Assembly: GCF_037572415.1 (NCBI RefSeq)
Contig: NZ_JBBHLB010000005.1
Location: 62,001 to 126,000 of the forward strand
Reading direction: 5' to 3'
Length of the DNA stretch: 64,000 nucleotides
From: Flavonifractor porci
GTDB lineage: Bacteria; Bacillota; Clostridia; Oscillospirales; Oscillospiraceae
Below, piece by piece: positions 48,352 through 57,587 of this stretch (the stretch's first letter is position 1; each line of letters opens with the position of its first letter). The position numbers and the translations under genes are program-made. Below the pieces are notes generated by a model. That model ran no database searches. It worked only from the letters and a program-made list of their open reading frames with translations, and was not told where the DNA came from.

Positions 48352-49254
48352 TTACTCCTTGGGCTCGGCGGGTGCCTCCGCCTTGGGCGCCTCCGCCTTG
48401 GGGGCGGCGGCAGCGGCCGGAGCAGCCTTGGGCGCCGCAGGCTTCACCTCGGGCACCTTGCCGTCCACGGTGATCAGCTTGCGGGGGCACTTCTGAGCAC
48501 AGATACCGCAGCCGATGCACTTCTCGTAGTCGATCACAGCCAGGTTGTTGACCATGGTGATGGCTTCCCTGGGGCAGTTCTTCATACACAGGGAGCAGCC
48601 GATACAGCCGTTGTCGCACACCTTCCGGGCATCCGCCCCCTTGTCGTGGGAGGAGCAGGGAATGGTAACGTGACGCTTGGTCTTGTAGGGCTCCAGAGCG
48701 ATGATGTGGCGGGGGCACACATCCACGCACTTGTTACAGGCCTTACACTTCTCCTCGTCCACCTTGGCCACGCCGTCGATGACATGGATGGCGTCGAAGG
48801 GACAGGCCTTCTCGCAGGAACCCAGACCCAGGCAACCGTAGGAGCAACCCAGATCGCCGCCGCCAGGCAGCTTGGACGCAGCCACGCAGTCGTGGAGACC
48901 CACATAGTTGTACTGCTTGTAGTTCTGGCCGCAGCCGGTGCAGTGGACCTGAGCGACCTGCTTCACAGAAGCTCCGGCGGATACGCCCATGATCTCGCCG
49001 ATCTGAGCGGCCACAGCCTCACCGCCGGCAGCGCATGCGTTGACGGGGGCGGTGCCCTTCACCACGGCGGCGGCATAGCCGGAGCAGCCGGGGAAGCCGC
49101 AGCCGCCGCAGTTGGCGCCGGGCAGACAGCCCAGGATGGCCTCTTCACGGGGGTCCACCTCAACGGCAAACACCCGGGACGCCACAGCCAGCACCAGACC
49201 GAAGATGGCGCCCAGCACAGCCAGCACCACAACGGCAAAAATAACAGTATTCAT
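48352..49254 (-). CDS. rnfB: Rnf complex subunit B (iron-sulfur)
   Basis: Accepts electrons from reduced ferredoxin for the Rnf ion-pumping ferredoxin:NAD oxidoreductase. It has 300 residues: an N-terminal membrane anchor, the 4Fe-4S motif GANCGGCGFPGCSGYA (about 42-57), then several ferredoxin-type clusters (CLGLGSCEKACP, CKACNKCVDVCP, CIGCSLCMKNCP, CIGCGICAQKCP). The final about 35 residues are an Ala/Pro/Lys/Glu low-complexity tail (PAAPKAAPAA type), which is not part of the conserved fold. It is the last gene of the operon. Confidence 0.97.
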   Translation of the reverse strand: MNTVIFAVVVLAVLGAIFGLVLAVASRVFAVEVDPREEAILGCLPGANCGGCGFPGCSGYAAAVVKGTAPVNACAAGGEAVAAQIGEIMGVSAGASVKQVAQVHCTGCGQNYKQYNYVGLHDCVAASKLPGGGDLGCSYGCLGLGSCEKACPFDAIHVIDGVAKVDEEKCKACNKCVDVCPRHIIALEPYKTKRHVTIPCSSHDKGADARKVCDNGCIGCSLCMKNCPREAITMVNNLAVIDYEKCIGCGICAQKCPRKLITVDGKVPEVKPAAPKAAPAAAAAPKAEAPKAEAPAEPKE

Positions 49255-49269
49255 ACTCTCACGCCTCCC

Positions 49270-49860
49270 TTAACCAAAGACCTTCAGGCCGGAGAAGCCC
49301 ATGAAGGCCAGGGCCACCAGGCCGGCGGCCATCAGGGCGATGGGGAAGCCCTCAAAGGCCTTGGGGCACTTGGAGAACTCCATGCGCTCACGGATGCTGG
49401 CGAAGATCACGATGACCAGCAGGAAGCCGATACCACCGGTAACGCCGTACACCACGCTCTCGATGAAGCTGTAGTTGTTCTGGGTGTTCTGCAGCACCAC
49501 GCCCAGCACAGCGCAGTTGGTGGTGATCAGAGGCAGGTACACACCCAGGGCCTCATAGAGGGAGGGCATGGCCTTCTTCAGGAACATCTCAATGAACTGC
49601 ACCAGAGAGGCGATGACCAGAATATAGGTCACGGTCTGCATAAAGGTCAGGTTCAGAGGAACCAGGATCAGGTTGTTGATGGGCCAGCAGATGGCGGAAG
49701 CCAGACCCATAACAAAGATGACGGCGAGGCCCATGCCGGAGGCCGTCTCCACCTTCTTGGACACGCCCATAAAGGGGCAGATGCCCAGGAACTGGGCCAC
49801 GATAAAGTTGTTGACCAGGATGGCGCCAAGGGCTATGGTAAACAGTTTTGCCCAATCCAT
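49270..49860 (-). CDS. rnfA: Rnf complex subunit A
   Basis: Integral membrane subunit, 196 residues with six helices; one of the pair of related subunits (A and E) with inverted topology that form the core. NNFIVAQFLGICPFMGVS near the N-terminus and the NCAVLGVVLQNT motif near 115 are family features, with buried Cys residues that hold a shared iron-sulfur centre. Its ATG touches the rnfE stop. Confidence 0.95.
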   Translation of the reverse strand: MDWAKLFTIALGAILVNNFIVAQFLGICPFMGVSKKVETASGMGLAVIFVMGLASAICWPINNLILVPLNLTFMQTVTYILVIASLVQFIEMFLKKAMPSLYEALGVYLPLITTNCAVLGVVLQNTQNNYSFIESVVYGVTGGIGFLLVIVIFASIRERMEFSKCPKAFEGFPIALMAAGLVALAFMGFSGLKVFG

Positions 49861-50507
49861 TACTTGGCCACCTCCTCAGTCTTCTTATCGCCCTTCTTGG
49901 GCTTGTTCAGGATGTACTGCATGGCGGCAATCACACAGGCCAGAGTGATAAAGCCGCCCACAGGCAGGATCATACCCAGAGCGGGGATGCCCTCGGGCAG
50001 GATGCGGATGCCGTCCCCGCCGTTGAGAATGCCGCCGCCAAAGGTACCGTTGCCCAGGAACTCACGGACCACGCACATGATGACCAGCACCATGGTATAA
50101 CCCAGGCCCTGGAAAATACCGTCCAGCGCGGAGGAGGCGGGACCGTTCTTGTAGGCAAAGGACTCGGCCCGGCCCAGAATGATACAGTTCACCACGATCA
50201 GGGGGATGAACAGGCCCAGGCTCTCAGCCAGGGAGGGCAGGAATGCCTGCAGGCACAAATCCACCACGGTCACGAAACCGGCAATCACTACGATAAAGCA
50301 GGCGATACGGATGTTGTTTGGGATGATCTTGCGCAGGATGGAAATGATGATATTGGCCAGAGTGAGGATCACCAGCACCGACAGGCCCATGCCCAGGCCG
50401 TTGAACAGCGTGGTGGTGATAGCCAGCACGGAGCACATACCCAGCAGCTGGACGGTGACGGGGTTCTGGAAAAACAGGCCGTCACGCAGTTGATTCTTTA
50501 CATTCAT
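49860..50507 (-). CDS. rnfE: Rnf complex subunit E
   Basis: Membrane subunit, 215 residues, six helices, homologous to RnfA. The N-terminus NQLRDGLFFQNPVTVQLLGMC and the VNCIILGRAESFAYKN motif near 120 mark RnfE. It ends with a Lys-rich tail (KPKKGDKKTEEVAK). It follows rnfG by 15 bases, in the clostridial order CDGEAB. Confidence 0.95.
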   Translation of the reverse strand: MNVKNQLRDGLFFQNPVTVQLLGMCSVLAITTTLFNGLGMGLSVLVILTLANIIISILRKIIPNNIRIACFIVVIAGFVTVVDLCLQAFLPSLAESLGLFIPLIVVNCIILGRAESFAYKNGPASSALDGIFQGLGYTMVLVIMCVVREFLGNGTFGGGILNGGDGIRILPEGIPALGMILPVGGFITLACVIAAMQYILNKPKKGDKKTEEVAK

Positions 50508-50522
50508 TTCTTCAATACCTCC

Positions 50523-51074
50523 TTAGCCCAGGCTGGCCGCGGCGGCAATGGCGCTGGAAACAGCCTCTGCCACGCCGCGGGAGGTGATGGTTGCGCCGGT
50601 AATGGCGTTGATCTCGCCGCCGTCTTTGGTCACCTTGACCTCTCCGGTCTTGCCCACAAACTGAGCCTGCCAATCAGGCTTGCTGGCGTTGGAACCCAGG
50701 CCGGAGGTCTCGCCGCTGCTGGTGATGGACACGCCGGTACAGGCACCGTCATGATCCACGCCCACCATAACGATCAGGTTGCCGCTGAAAGAGGTGGCGG
50801 GCTTGACCTCCACCACATAGCCGGCGTCGCCGGCCTTGTTGATGCTGAGTACGGTGGGGTCGTCGCCAGTGTACTCCACAGGCTCATAAGTATCGGAAGG
50901 GAGAACAGCAGACATTGCCGCCTTGGTCTTGGCTTCCTTATTGGCCGCGATATAGGGAGCGGTAAGCATATTGATCAGGCCCAGCACCAAAGCGGTAGCC
51001 GCACAGATGGCAAAGAGCACAATGACCAGAGTGGCCATGCCAGGCTCTTTCTTCTTGGTTACAGTCTCACTCAT
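50523..51074 (-). CDS. rnfG: Rnf complex subunit G (FMN-bound)
   Basis: Covalent flavoprotein on the outer face of the membrane, 183 residues. One N-terminal helix at about 17-42, then the FMN-binding domain. The flavinylation motif is AITGATITSRGV near residues 158-169, with the modified threonine conserved. It lies three bases after rnfD. Confidence 0.95.
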   Translation of the reverse strand: MSETVTKKKEPGMATLVIVLFAICAATALVLGLINMLTAPYIAANKEAKTKAAMSAVLPSDTYEPVEYTGDDPTVLSINKAGDAGYVVEVKPATSFSGNLIVMVGVDHDGACTGVSITSSGETSGLGSNASKPDWQAQFVGKTGEVKVTKDGGEINAITGATITSRGVAEAVSSAIAAAASLG

Positions 51075-51077
51075 GGT

Positions 51078-52139
51078 TTAGCCCTCCTTTCCGGCTTTGG
51101 CCTTCGCCTTGGCGGCAGCCTTCATTTCCTTGGTAACGCCGTAGCGGTTGGGCTTACCCACCTTGTCAATGAGCCACACGCAGCAGTTCATGATCAGGAT
51201 GGAGTAGGACACGCCCTCGGGATAGCCGCCGAAGTAACGGATGAACACGGTGAGCAGGCCACAGCCAATACCAAAGATGACCTCACCCCTCTTGGTGACA
51301 GGGCTGGTCACATAGTCGGTAGCCATGAAAAAGGCGCCCAGCATCAGACCGCCGGTGCACAGCTGATAGAGCATCCAGGTGAGCCGGTCGTTGCCGCCCA
51401 TGGGGAAGGCAAAGGTAAGCACGGCTACAGTAGCGATGTAGGCTACGGGGATGCGGGCGCGGATCACGCCCCGCCAGATCAGGTACAGGCCGCCCAGCAG
51501 CAGCATGAGGGCGGAAACCTCGCCAATACAACCGCCCACGTTGCCCACGAAGGCGTCCAGCAGAGAGGCCTTGGGCAGCAGGCCGCCGTGCATGAAGTCA
51601 GCGCCCAGGGGGGTGGCGCCGGTAACGATATCGGCGCCGGCCATGGTAACGGAGCCGGAGAATAGCCCGGCCCACTTGTCAGCGCCGATGCCGGGCACGA
51701 TCCAGGTGGTCATGGCCACAGGATAGCACAGCATCAGGAAAGCACGGCCGCCCAGGGCGGGGTTCATGAAGTTCTGGCCCAGGCCGCCGAAGAGCTGCTT
51801 GACCACCACGATGGCGAAGAAATCGCCGATGATCAGCATCCAGTAGGGCAGGGTGGGCGCGCACACAAAGGCCAGCAGCACGCCGGTGACGGCGGCGGAC
51901 AGGTCGCGGTTGGCGCAGGACTTCTTCATCAGCTTGCGGTAGGCCCACTCGAAGAACTCGCAGGCCACCACGGAGATCAAAGTGGCAACCAGGGCGCGGG
52001 GGCCAAAGAACACCACACCCATGACCAGGGCGGGCACCAGCGCGATGAGCACGTCGCGCATCAGGTTCTGGGTATCAATGGGGGAGGCCACGTGGGGGGA
52101 CGAGGCCACCGTCAGATTCAGCTTCTTTTCCTCATTCAT
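51078..52139 (-). CDS. rnfD: Rnf complex subunit D (FMN-bound membrane subunit)
   Basis: Ion-channel-linked membrane subunit, 353 residues with about ten helices. The covalent FMN motif is DIVTGATPLGADF near residue 180, with the conserved threonine. The C-terminus is Lys/Ala-rich. Its ATG overlaps the rnfC stop (ATGA). Confidence 0.95.
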   Translation of the reverse strand: MNEEKKLNLTVASSPHVASPIDTQNLMRDVLIALVPALVMGVVFFGPRALVATLISVVACEFFEWAYRKLMKKSCANRDLSAAVTGVLLAFVCAPTLPYWMLIIGDFFAIVVVKQLFGGLGQNFMNPALGGRAFLMLCYPVAMTTWIVPGIGADKWAGLFSGSVTMAGADIVTGATPLGADFMHGGLLPKASLLDAFVGNVGGCIGEVSALMLLLGGLYLIWRGVIRARIPVAYIATVAVLTFAFPMGGNDRLTWMLYQLCTGGLMLGAFFMATDYVTSPVTKRGEVIFGIGCGLLTVFIRYFGGYPEGVSYSILIMNCCVWLIDKVGKPNRYGVTKEMKAAAKAKAKAGKEG

Positions 52140-53482
52140 GCTTTGGCCGCCTCCTTTGCCGCTTTTTCCTTGGCCGCCAGATTCCGCAGCTCACCCTTGG
52201 TCACGCGGAAGGACTGGACCAGGTGGATACGGGCGGGGCAGATGTAGTTGCAGGAACCGCACTCGATGCAGTCCATGACGTTGAGGGCCTCCGCCTCTTT
52301 CCACATACCCTTTTCGGCATACAGATGCATATACACGGGAGTCAGGTGCATGGGGCAGACGTTGACGCAGCGACCGCAGCGCAGGCAGACCTCTTCCTCC
52401 ACAACGGGAGCGGCCTCGCGCTTGGTGAGGCAGAGCACGGCGTTAGTCCCCTTGATGCAGGTGACGTTCAGGTCATACTGAGCGATACCCATCATGGGGC
52501 CGCCGGTGAGGATGCGCTCAGGCATCTCCTTGAAGCCCTTGGCCTCGTCGATGAGCTCCTGGAAGGACATACCCAGGGGCACCAGCAGGTTCTTGGGCTC
52601 CTGAATGGCGTCGCCGGTAACGGTGATCACCCGGTGGGTAACAGGCTTGCCCTCCACCACGGCGTCGTACACAGCGGCGGCGGTACCCACGTTGAACACG
52701 GCGCAGCCCACATGGGCGGGCAGGCCTCCGGGGGGCACCTCACGGCCTGTGATGCTCTGGATCAGCTGCTTCTCAGCGCCCTGGGGATAACGGGTACGCA
52801 GGGAGGTCACAGTCACGTCTCCCTTACCGCCAGCCAGAGCCCGCAGGTGATCCACAGCGTCTTCCTTGTTGGCCTCCACACCGATGACGCCACTCTTCAG
52901 GCCAAAGGCCTGCATGAGGATGCGCAGACCGCCAATGACCTTTTCGCCATGCTCCAGCATGAGGCGATGGTCGGCGGTGATGTAGGGCTCACACTCGGCA
53001 CCGTTGAGAATCACAGTGTCCACCTTGCCGATGCCGGAGCTGATCTTCACATGAGTGGGGAAGCCGGCGCCGCCCATACCGGTAAGGCCAGCCTCCTTCA
53101 CAATGTTGACGATCTCGTCCGCGCTCAGCTTGGTATAGTCGGGATGAGGGATGAGTTCGGAACCCCAGGTATCCTGGAAGTCGTTCTCGATCACCACCGA
53201 CATACACTTGCCGCCGCCCACGTAGGGGCGGGGCTCCACCGCTTTGACCTCGCCGGAGACCGAAGCGTGGATGGGGGCACCCAGACCGGCGATCTCACCG
53301 ATCTTCTGACCCACCTTGACATGGTCGCCCACAGCAACGATGGGCTTACAGGGAGCACCGATATGCATGGACATAGCGATGACCACCTGCTTGGGAGCAG
53401 CGCTCAGAGGCGCTATCTCCTTGTGGCGTGCCAGCTCCTTCCGGTCATGGGGATGCACGCCGCCGTAAAAGCTTTGCTTCAT
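52136..53482 (-). CDS. rnfC: Rnf complex subunit C (NADH-binding, iron-sulfur)
   Basis: Catalytic NAD(H)-FMN subunit, 448 residues from the ATG at 53480-53482 (GAGGTGG upstream). An upstream GTG/ATG-type start at 53548 would add 22 non-conserved residues and lies at the promoter. Domains: an N-terminal barrel (FYGGVHPHDRK, VGDHVKVGQKIGE), a Rossmann-like NADH/FMN region (GMGGAGFPTHVK), SLBB, and two 4Fe-4S motifs (CLRCGRCVNVCP, CIECGSCNYICP). It is the first gene of rnfCDGEAB. Confidence 0.96.
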   Translation of the reverse strand: MKQSFYGGVHPHDRKELARHKEIAPLSAAPKQVVIAMSMHIGAPCKPIVAVGDHVKVGQKIGEIAGLGAPIHASVSGEVKAVEPRPYVGGGKCMSVVIENDFQDTWGSELIPHPDYTKLSADEIVNIVKEAGLTGMGGAGFPTHVKISSGIGKVDTVILNGAECEPYITADHRLMLEHGEKVIGGLRILMQAFGLKSGVIGVEANKEDAVDHLRALAGGKGDVTVTSLRTRYPQGAEKQLIQSITGREVPPGGLPAHVGCAVFNVGTAAAVYDAVVEGKPVTHRVITVTGDAIQEPKNLLVPLGMSFQELIDEAKGFKEMPERILTGGPMMGIAQYDLNVTCIKGTNAVLCLTKREAAPVVEEEVCLRCGRCVNVCPMHLTPVYMHLYAEKGMWKEAEALNVMDCIECGSCNYICPARIHLVQSFRVTKGELRNLAAKEKAAKEAAKA

Positions 53483-53556
53483 AGGTCCACCTCGCAAATC
53501 TGACCCACACACGGGCCATTTTTCTGAGTTGTTTGACCGGTATCTCAAACAGAACT

Positions 53557-53585
53557 ATCATATCGCAAAGCACATAAATTGTCCA
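53557..53585 (-). promoter_or_regulatory. sigma-A promoter of the rnf operon
   Basis: Minus strand: -35 TGGACA (53580-53585), 17-base spacer, -10 TATGAT (53557-53562). The remaining 53586-53776 stretch is AT-rich with no gene visible. Confidence 0.8.
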
Positions 53586-53776
53586 GTTAAAACCGTCAAA
53601 TTTCTTACTGTTTTTCATTTAAACTTGCCAGTTTTATTAAAAACATAGATTCTTCTGCTCCATTTTTGCTCTTTGAAAAAATTATACCAACCGGTTTTCC
53701 TGTTGACGGAACCGTGGATTCTGTCCCGCCCTCCGTCACTTTACTTGTTTAAAATGCAGAAGTTTTAAAAGGTTGA

Positions 53777-53805
53777 TTGACAAAGCCCCCAGGGAAAGTT
53801 ATGAT
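53777..53805 (+). promoter_or_regulatory. sigma-A promoter of the ilvB T-box transcript
   Basis: -35 TTGACA (53777-53782), 17-base spacer, -10 TATGAT (53800-53805). It is followed directly by the T-box leader. Confidence 0.85.
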
Positions 53806-53811
53806 TATGTC

Positions 53812-54071
53812 TAACAACTTGCAGCAGCAGAAATGCGATGACCGGGACAGTACGGGCGGCACATAAGCGCAGAGAGGGAGCGGTCGGTGTAAGCTCCCGT
53901 GAGGCCGCATCGGAAGGTCACCCGGGAGCGGCCCCGCCGAATACAGTAGGCGGGGACGGTCACCCTCCGTTACCGGGGCACGAGTGCGCGGGGTTGTCCC
54001 GCGAAGTTAGGTGGTACCACGGAGTGCTATGGCGGCTTCGTCCTATGGGACGAAGCCGCCATGTTGTTTTT
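53812..54071 (+). promoter_or_regulatory. T-box riboswitch of the ilv genes
   Basis: The leader has an AGTA element (near 53852), stem I closed by CCGGG/CCCGG, the specifier stretch GAAGGTCA just before that closing strand (GTC at 53917-53919), the antiterminator motif AGGTGGTACCACGG (54009-54022), and a terminator of 13 bp (GGCGGCTTCGTCC arm) with a T-rich tail (54031-54071). The GTC specifier would make it respond to tRNA-Val; an ATC four bases upstream (Ile) is the main alternative. Confidence 0.88.
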
Positions 54072-54104
54072 CTCCCATACCAGCCAAAGGAGGTCTTTTC
54101 CACC

Positions 54105-55814
54105 ATGAGAATGAAAACAGCCCAGATCCTGATGGAATGTCTGCTGGAGCAGGGGGTGGATACCGTATTCGGTTACCCCGGCGGCACCATTCTAAATGTA
54201 TATGACGAGTTCGAGCTGCACGGCTATAAGGATAAGATCCGGCATATTCTCACCGCCCATGAGCAGGGCGCCTCCCACGCCGCCGACGGCTACGCCCGTG
54301 CCACCGGCAAGGTGGGCGTGTGCTTTGCCACCTCCGGCCCCGGCGCCACCAACCTGACCACCGGCATTGCCACCGCCTATTACGACTCCTCCCCCGTGGT
54401 GTTCATTACCTGCAACGTCAGTGAAAACCTGATTGGCAAGGACTCCTTTCAGGAGGTGGATATCACCGGTATCTCCATGCCCATCACCAAGTGCAACTAC
54501 CTGGTAAAGGACCCCAACCAGCTGGCCGACGTGATCCGGGAGGCCTTCGCCATCGCCCGCACCGGCCGCCCGGGCCCGGTACTGGTGGACATCGCCAAAA
54601 ACGTCACCGCCGCCGAGGCGGAGTATGAGCCCCTGCCCCTGGCGGAGCATCCCAACCACGGCCGTCTGGCCGCCATGCTTCGCCGGGCCAGCCACGATTT
54701 GAAAGCTCCCGAGCCCGATGCCGGAGATATCCAGACTCTGCTGGATATGATCGAGGAGGCCCGCCGACCTCTGGTTCTGGTGGGCGGCGGCGTGATCCGT
54801 TCCAAGGGCGCGGTGCCCCAATTCCGCAAATTTATCGAGACCCTCAGCGCCCCGGTTGCCTCCACTATTATGGGCGGCGGCGCCTGTCCCGGCGACCATC
54901 CTCTGTTTACCGGCATGATCGGGATGCACGGTTCCCACGCCTCCAATATGGCCAGCGACCAGTGTGACCTGCTCATCGCCATCGGCTGCCGCTTCTCCGA
55001 CCGGGTAGCCACCGATCCTGCTACTTTCGCCCCCAATGCCAAGATCGTCCACATCGACATCGACCGGGCGGAGATCGACAAGAATGTGGTCACCGACCAC
55101 CACATCATCGGCGACGCCCGCCGGGTGCTGGAGCTGCTCAACGCCAAGCTGCCCGCCCATGACTATCCCGCGTGGAAGGAGTGGGTGTTCTCCCACGAGG
55201 AGATCCCCCTGAAAAAGGACGATATCCTCCACCCCCATGAGATCCTGGAGACCATTCAGGAGGTTACCGACGGGGACGCCATCATTACCACAGACGTGGG
55301 CCAGCATCAGATGTGGTGCGCTCAGTACTACCACTTCTCCCGCCCCGGCCAGCTGATCACTTCCGGCGGTTTCGGCACCATGGGCTTCGGCCTGGGCGCC
55401 GCTATGGGCGCCGCCGTGGGCAACCCAGGCAAGGTGGTGGTCCAGTGTACCGGTGACGGCTGTTTCCGGATGAACTGCCATGAACTGTGTACCGCCGAGC
55501 ACTACAACATCCCGGTCATCACCGTGATCTTCAACAACCGGACTCTGGGCATGGTGCGCCAGTGGCAAAATCTGATCTACCACAAGCGTTTCTCTCAGAC
55601 CGACCTGGACCGGGGCCCTGACTTTGTGAAGCTGGCGGAGGCCTACGGTATTCAGGGCGAGCGTGCCGCCACTCAGGAGGAGTTTGAATCGGCCTTCCGC
55701 CGGGCTGTGGCCGCCGGCCGCCCCTATCTGATCGAGTGCGCCATTGATAAGGACGCCATGGTCCACCCCATGGTATCCGCGGGTACCCCTGTCACCGACT
55801 TTATTCTGGACTGA
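54105..55814 (+). CDS. ilvB: acetolactate synthase large subunit
   Basis: TPP enzyme that makes 2-acetolactate or 2-aceto-2-hydroxybutyrate, the first common step of branched-chain amino acid synthesis. It has 569 residues from the ATG at 54105. The upstream in-frame extension runs through the T-box and is rejected. The TPP glutamate is in AHEQGASHAADGYAR near residue 48; the TPP motif runs GDGCFRMNCHELCTAEHYN near 450. The C-terminal about 110 residues are typical. AGGAGG lies about 11 bases before the start. It is followed by ilvN and then ilvC. Confidence 0.98.
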   Translation: MRMKTAQILMECLLEQGVDTVFGYPGGTILNVYDEFELHGYKDKIRHILTAHEQGASHAADGYARATGKVGVCFATSGPGATNLTTGIATAYYDSSPVVFITCNVSENLIGKDSFQEVDITGISMPITKCNYLVKDPNQLADVIREAFAIARTGRPGPVLVDIAKNVTAAEAEYEPLPLAEHPNHGRLAAMLRRASHDLKAPEPDAGDIQTLLDMIEEARRPLVLVGGGVIRSKGAVPQFRKFIETLSAPVASTIMGGGACPGDHPLFTGMIGMHGSHASNMASDQCDLLIAIGCRFSDRVATDPATFAPNAKIVHIDIDRAEIDKNVVTDHHIIGDARRVLELLNAKLPAHDYPAWKEWVFSHEEIPLKKDDILHPHEILETIQEVTDGDAIITTDVGQHQMWCAQYYHFSRPGQLITSGGFGTMGFGLGAAMGAAVGNPGKVVVQCTGDGCFRMNCHELCTAEHYNIPVITVIFNNRTLGMVRQWQNLIYHKRFSQTDLDRGPDFVKLAEAYGIQGERAATQEEFESAFRRAVAAGRPYLIECAIDKDAMVHPMVSAGTPVTDFILD

Positions 55815-55828
55815 GGAGGGTGTGGAAT

Positions 55829-56386
55829 ATGAATGAGATGAACGCCACCCGCCGCACCCTTTCGGTGCTGGTGGAAAACGCCGCCGGCGTCCTGTCCCAG
55901 GTCTCCCGGCTGTTTTCCCGCAAAGGCTACAACATCGAATCCCTGGCTGTTGGCACCACCGATGACCCCACGGTTTCCCGTATCACCATCGAAGTGTGGG
56001 CCGACGCCCCCATGATCGAGCAGATCATGAATCAGCTGCGGAAGCAGTTTCCTGTCTACTCCGTTCAGGAATTGAAGCCGGAGCGCTCCATTCGCCGGGA
56101 GCTGGTGATGTTCAAGGTCAAGGCGGAGACCCACGACATCCGCAACGAAGTCATCCAGATTGCCAATATCTTCCGGGCCTCCATTATTGACGTATCTCTG
56201 AAGTCCCTGACCCTGGCCCTTATCGGCGATGAGACCAAAGCAGAGGCCATGCAGAAACTGCTGGAGGCCTTCGGCATCCTGGAGCTGGTCCGTACTGGTA
56301 TGGTGGCTCTGGAGCGAGGGGCCTATACCATTGAGGACGAGACCAAAGAACAAGCCGAATTCAATCTGGGCAAAAACTTCCTTTAA
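55829..56386 (+). CDS. ilvN: acetolactate synthase small subunit
   Basis: Regulatory subunit of acetolactate synthase that confers valine feedback, 185 residues from the ATG at 55829 (GGAGGG eight bases upstream). The N-terminal ACT domain begins TRRTLSVLVENAAGVLSQV, followed by SRKGYNIESLAVG; the C-terminal domain starts RELVMFKVKA. It lies 14 bases after ilvB. The gap before ilvC holds a 7-bp GGCCGCC/GGCGGCC hairpin without a T tract. Confidence 0.96.
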   Translation: MNEMNATRRTLSVLVENAAGVLSQVSRLFSRKGYNIESLAVGTTDDPTVSRITIEVWADAPMIEQIMNQLRKQFPVYSVQELKPERSIRRELVMFKVKAETHDIRNEVIQIANIFRASIIDVSLKSLTLALIGDETKAEAMQKLLEAFGILELVRTGMVALERGAYTIEDETKEQAEFNLGKNFL

Positions 56387-56524
56387 AAGCCACCAGGCCG
56401 CCACCGGCGGCCCGCTCTCGAAATCTTTTCAGAGATTGTATCATACTTATCATTCTTTTCCTCCCCGCTGTGTTATCATCGGGGACAAGAAAAAACCTTC
56501 ATTTGACAAAGGAGTGCAAAGACT

Positions 56525-57544
56525 ATGGCTAAAATGTATTATGAGAAGGACTGTGACCTGTCTTATCTGAACGGCAAAAAGATCGCCATCATCGGCTACG
56601 GTTCTCAGGGTCACGCTCACGCCATGAACCTGAAGGATTCTGGCTGCGATGTGTGCGTCGGTCTGCGTCAGGGCTCCAAGAACTGGGCCAAGGCCGAGCA
56701 GGCCGGTCTGCAGGTCAAGACTGTCGCCGAGGCCGCCCAGTGGGGCGACATCGTGATGATGCTCATCAACGACGAGGTCCAGGCCGAGGTCTATAAGAAA
56801 GATATCGCTCCTTATATGACTGAGGGCAAGGCCCTGGCTTTCGCCCATGGCTTCAATATCCGCTATCAGCAGATCGTGCCTCCCGCCGGTGTGGACGTAT
56901 TCATGGCCGCCCCCAAGGGTCCCGGCCACACCGTCCGCTCCACTTACGTCAACGGTAAGGGCGTACCCTGCCTGGTGGCCGTGGAGCAGAATGCCACCGG
57001 CAACGCCTACAAGATCGCCCTGGCCTACATCGCCGGTATCGGCGGCGCTCGTGCCGGCGTGATGGAGACCACCTTCCACGACGAGACCGAGACCGACCTG
57101 TTCGGCGAGCAGGCCGTGCTGTGCGGCGGCGTGGTGGACCTGATGCGCTGCGGCTTTGAGACTCTGGTGGAGGCCGGTTACGAGCCCGAGAACGCCTACT
57201 TCGAGTGCATCCACGAGATGAAGCTCATCATTGACCTGATCAACAAGGGCGGCGTGGCTGCCATGAACTACTCCATCTCCGACACCGCCGAGTATGGCGA
57301 GTATGTGTCCGGTCCCCGGGTGCTGCCCTACGAGGAGACCAAGAAAAATATGAAGGCCGTGCTGGCCGACATCCAGGACGGCACCTTCGCCGGCAAGTGG
57401 ATCGCCGAGAACAAGAACGGCCGCACCTTCTTTAACTCCAAGCGTGCCGCGCTCAAGAAGCACCAGATGGAGATCGTGGGCGAGGAGCTGCGCAAGAATA
57501 TGATCTGGGGCGGCGACACCGACCTGGATACTGCTTCCAACTAA
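56525..57544 (+). CDS. ilvC: ketol-acid reductoisomerase
   Basis: Isomerises and reduces acetolactate to dihydroxyisovalerate using NAD(P)H and magnesium. It has 339 residues, class I. The Rossmann motif GYGSQGHAHAMNL is near 26; the following loop is GLRQGSKNW, whose Arg and Ser suggest NADPH use. Metal ligands lie in DLFGEQAVLCGG and the ECIHEMKLIIDLI region. AAAGGAG lies upstream. It is the third gene of the ilvBNC cluster and ends at a strong terminator. Confidence 0.98.
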   Translation: MAKMYYEKDCDLSYLNGKKIAIIGYGSQGHAHAMNLKDSGCDVCVGLRQGSKNWAKAEQAGLQVKTVAEAAQWGDIVMMLINDEVQAEVYKKDIAPYMTEGKALAFAHGFNIRYQQIVPPAGVDVFMAAPKGPGHTVRSTYVNGKGVPCLVAVEQNATGNAYKIALAYIAGIGGARAGVMETTFHDETETDLFGEQAVLCGGVVDLMRCGFETLVEAGYEPENAYFECIHEMKLIIDLINKGGVAAMNYSISDTAEYGEYVSGPRVLPYEETKKNMKAVLADIQDGTFAGKWIAENKNGRTFFNSKRAALKKHQMEIVGEELRKNMIWGGDTDLDTASN

Positions 57545-57553
57545 TTGAATGAC

Positions 57554-57587
57554 AAAAAGTGGCCCTCCGGTTGGAGGGCCACTTTTT
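57554..57587. terminator. bidirectional terminator after ilvC
   Basis: A stem AAAAAGTGGCCCTCC/GGAGGGCCACTTTTT with a GGTT-type loop. It overlaps the last codon of the converging acyltransferase gene. Confidence 0.92.
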
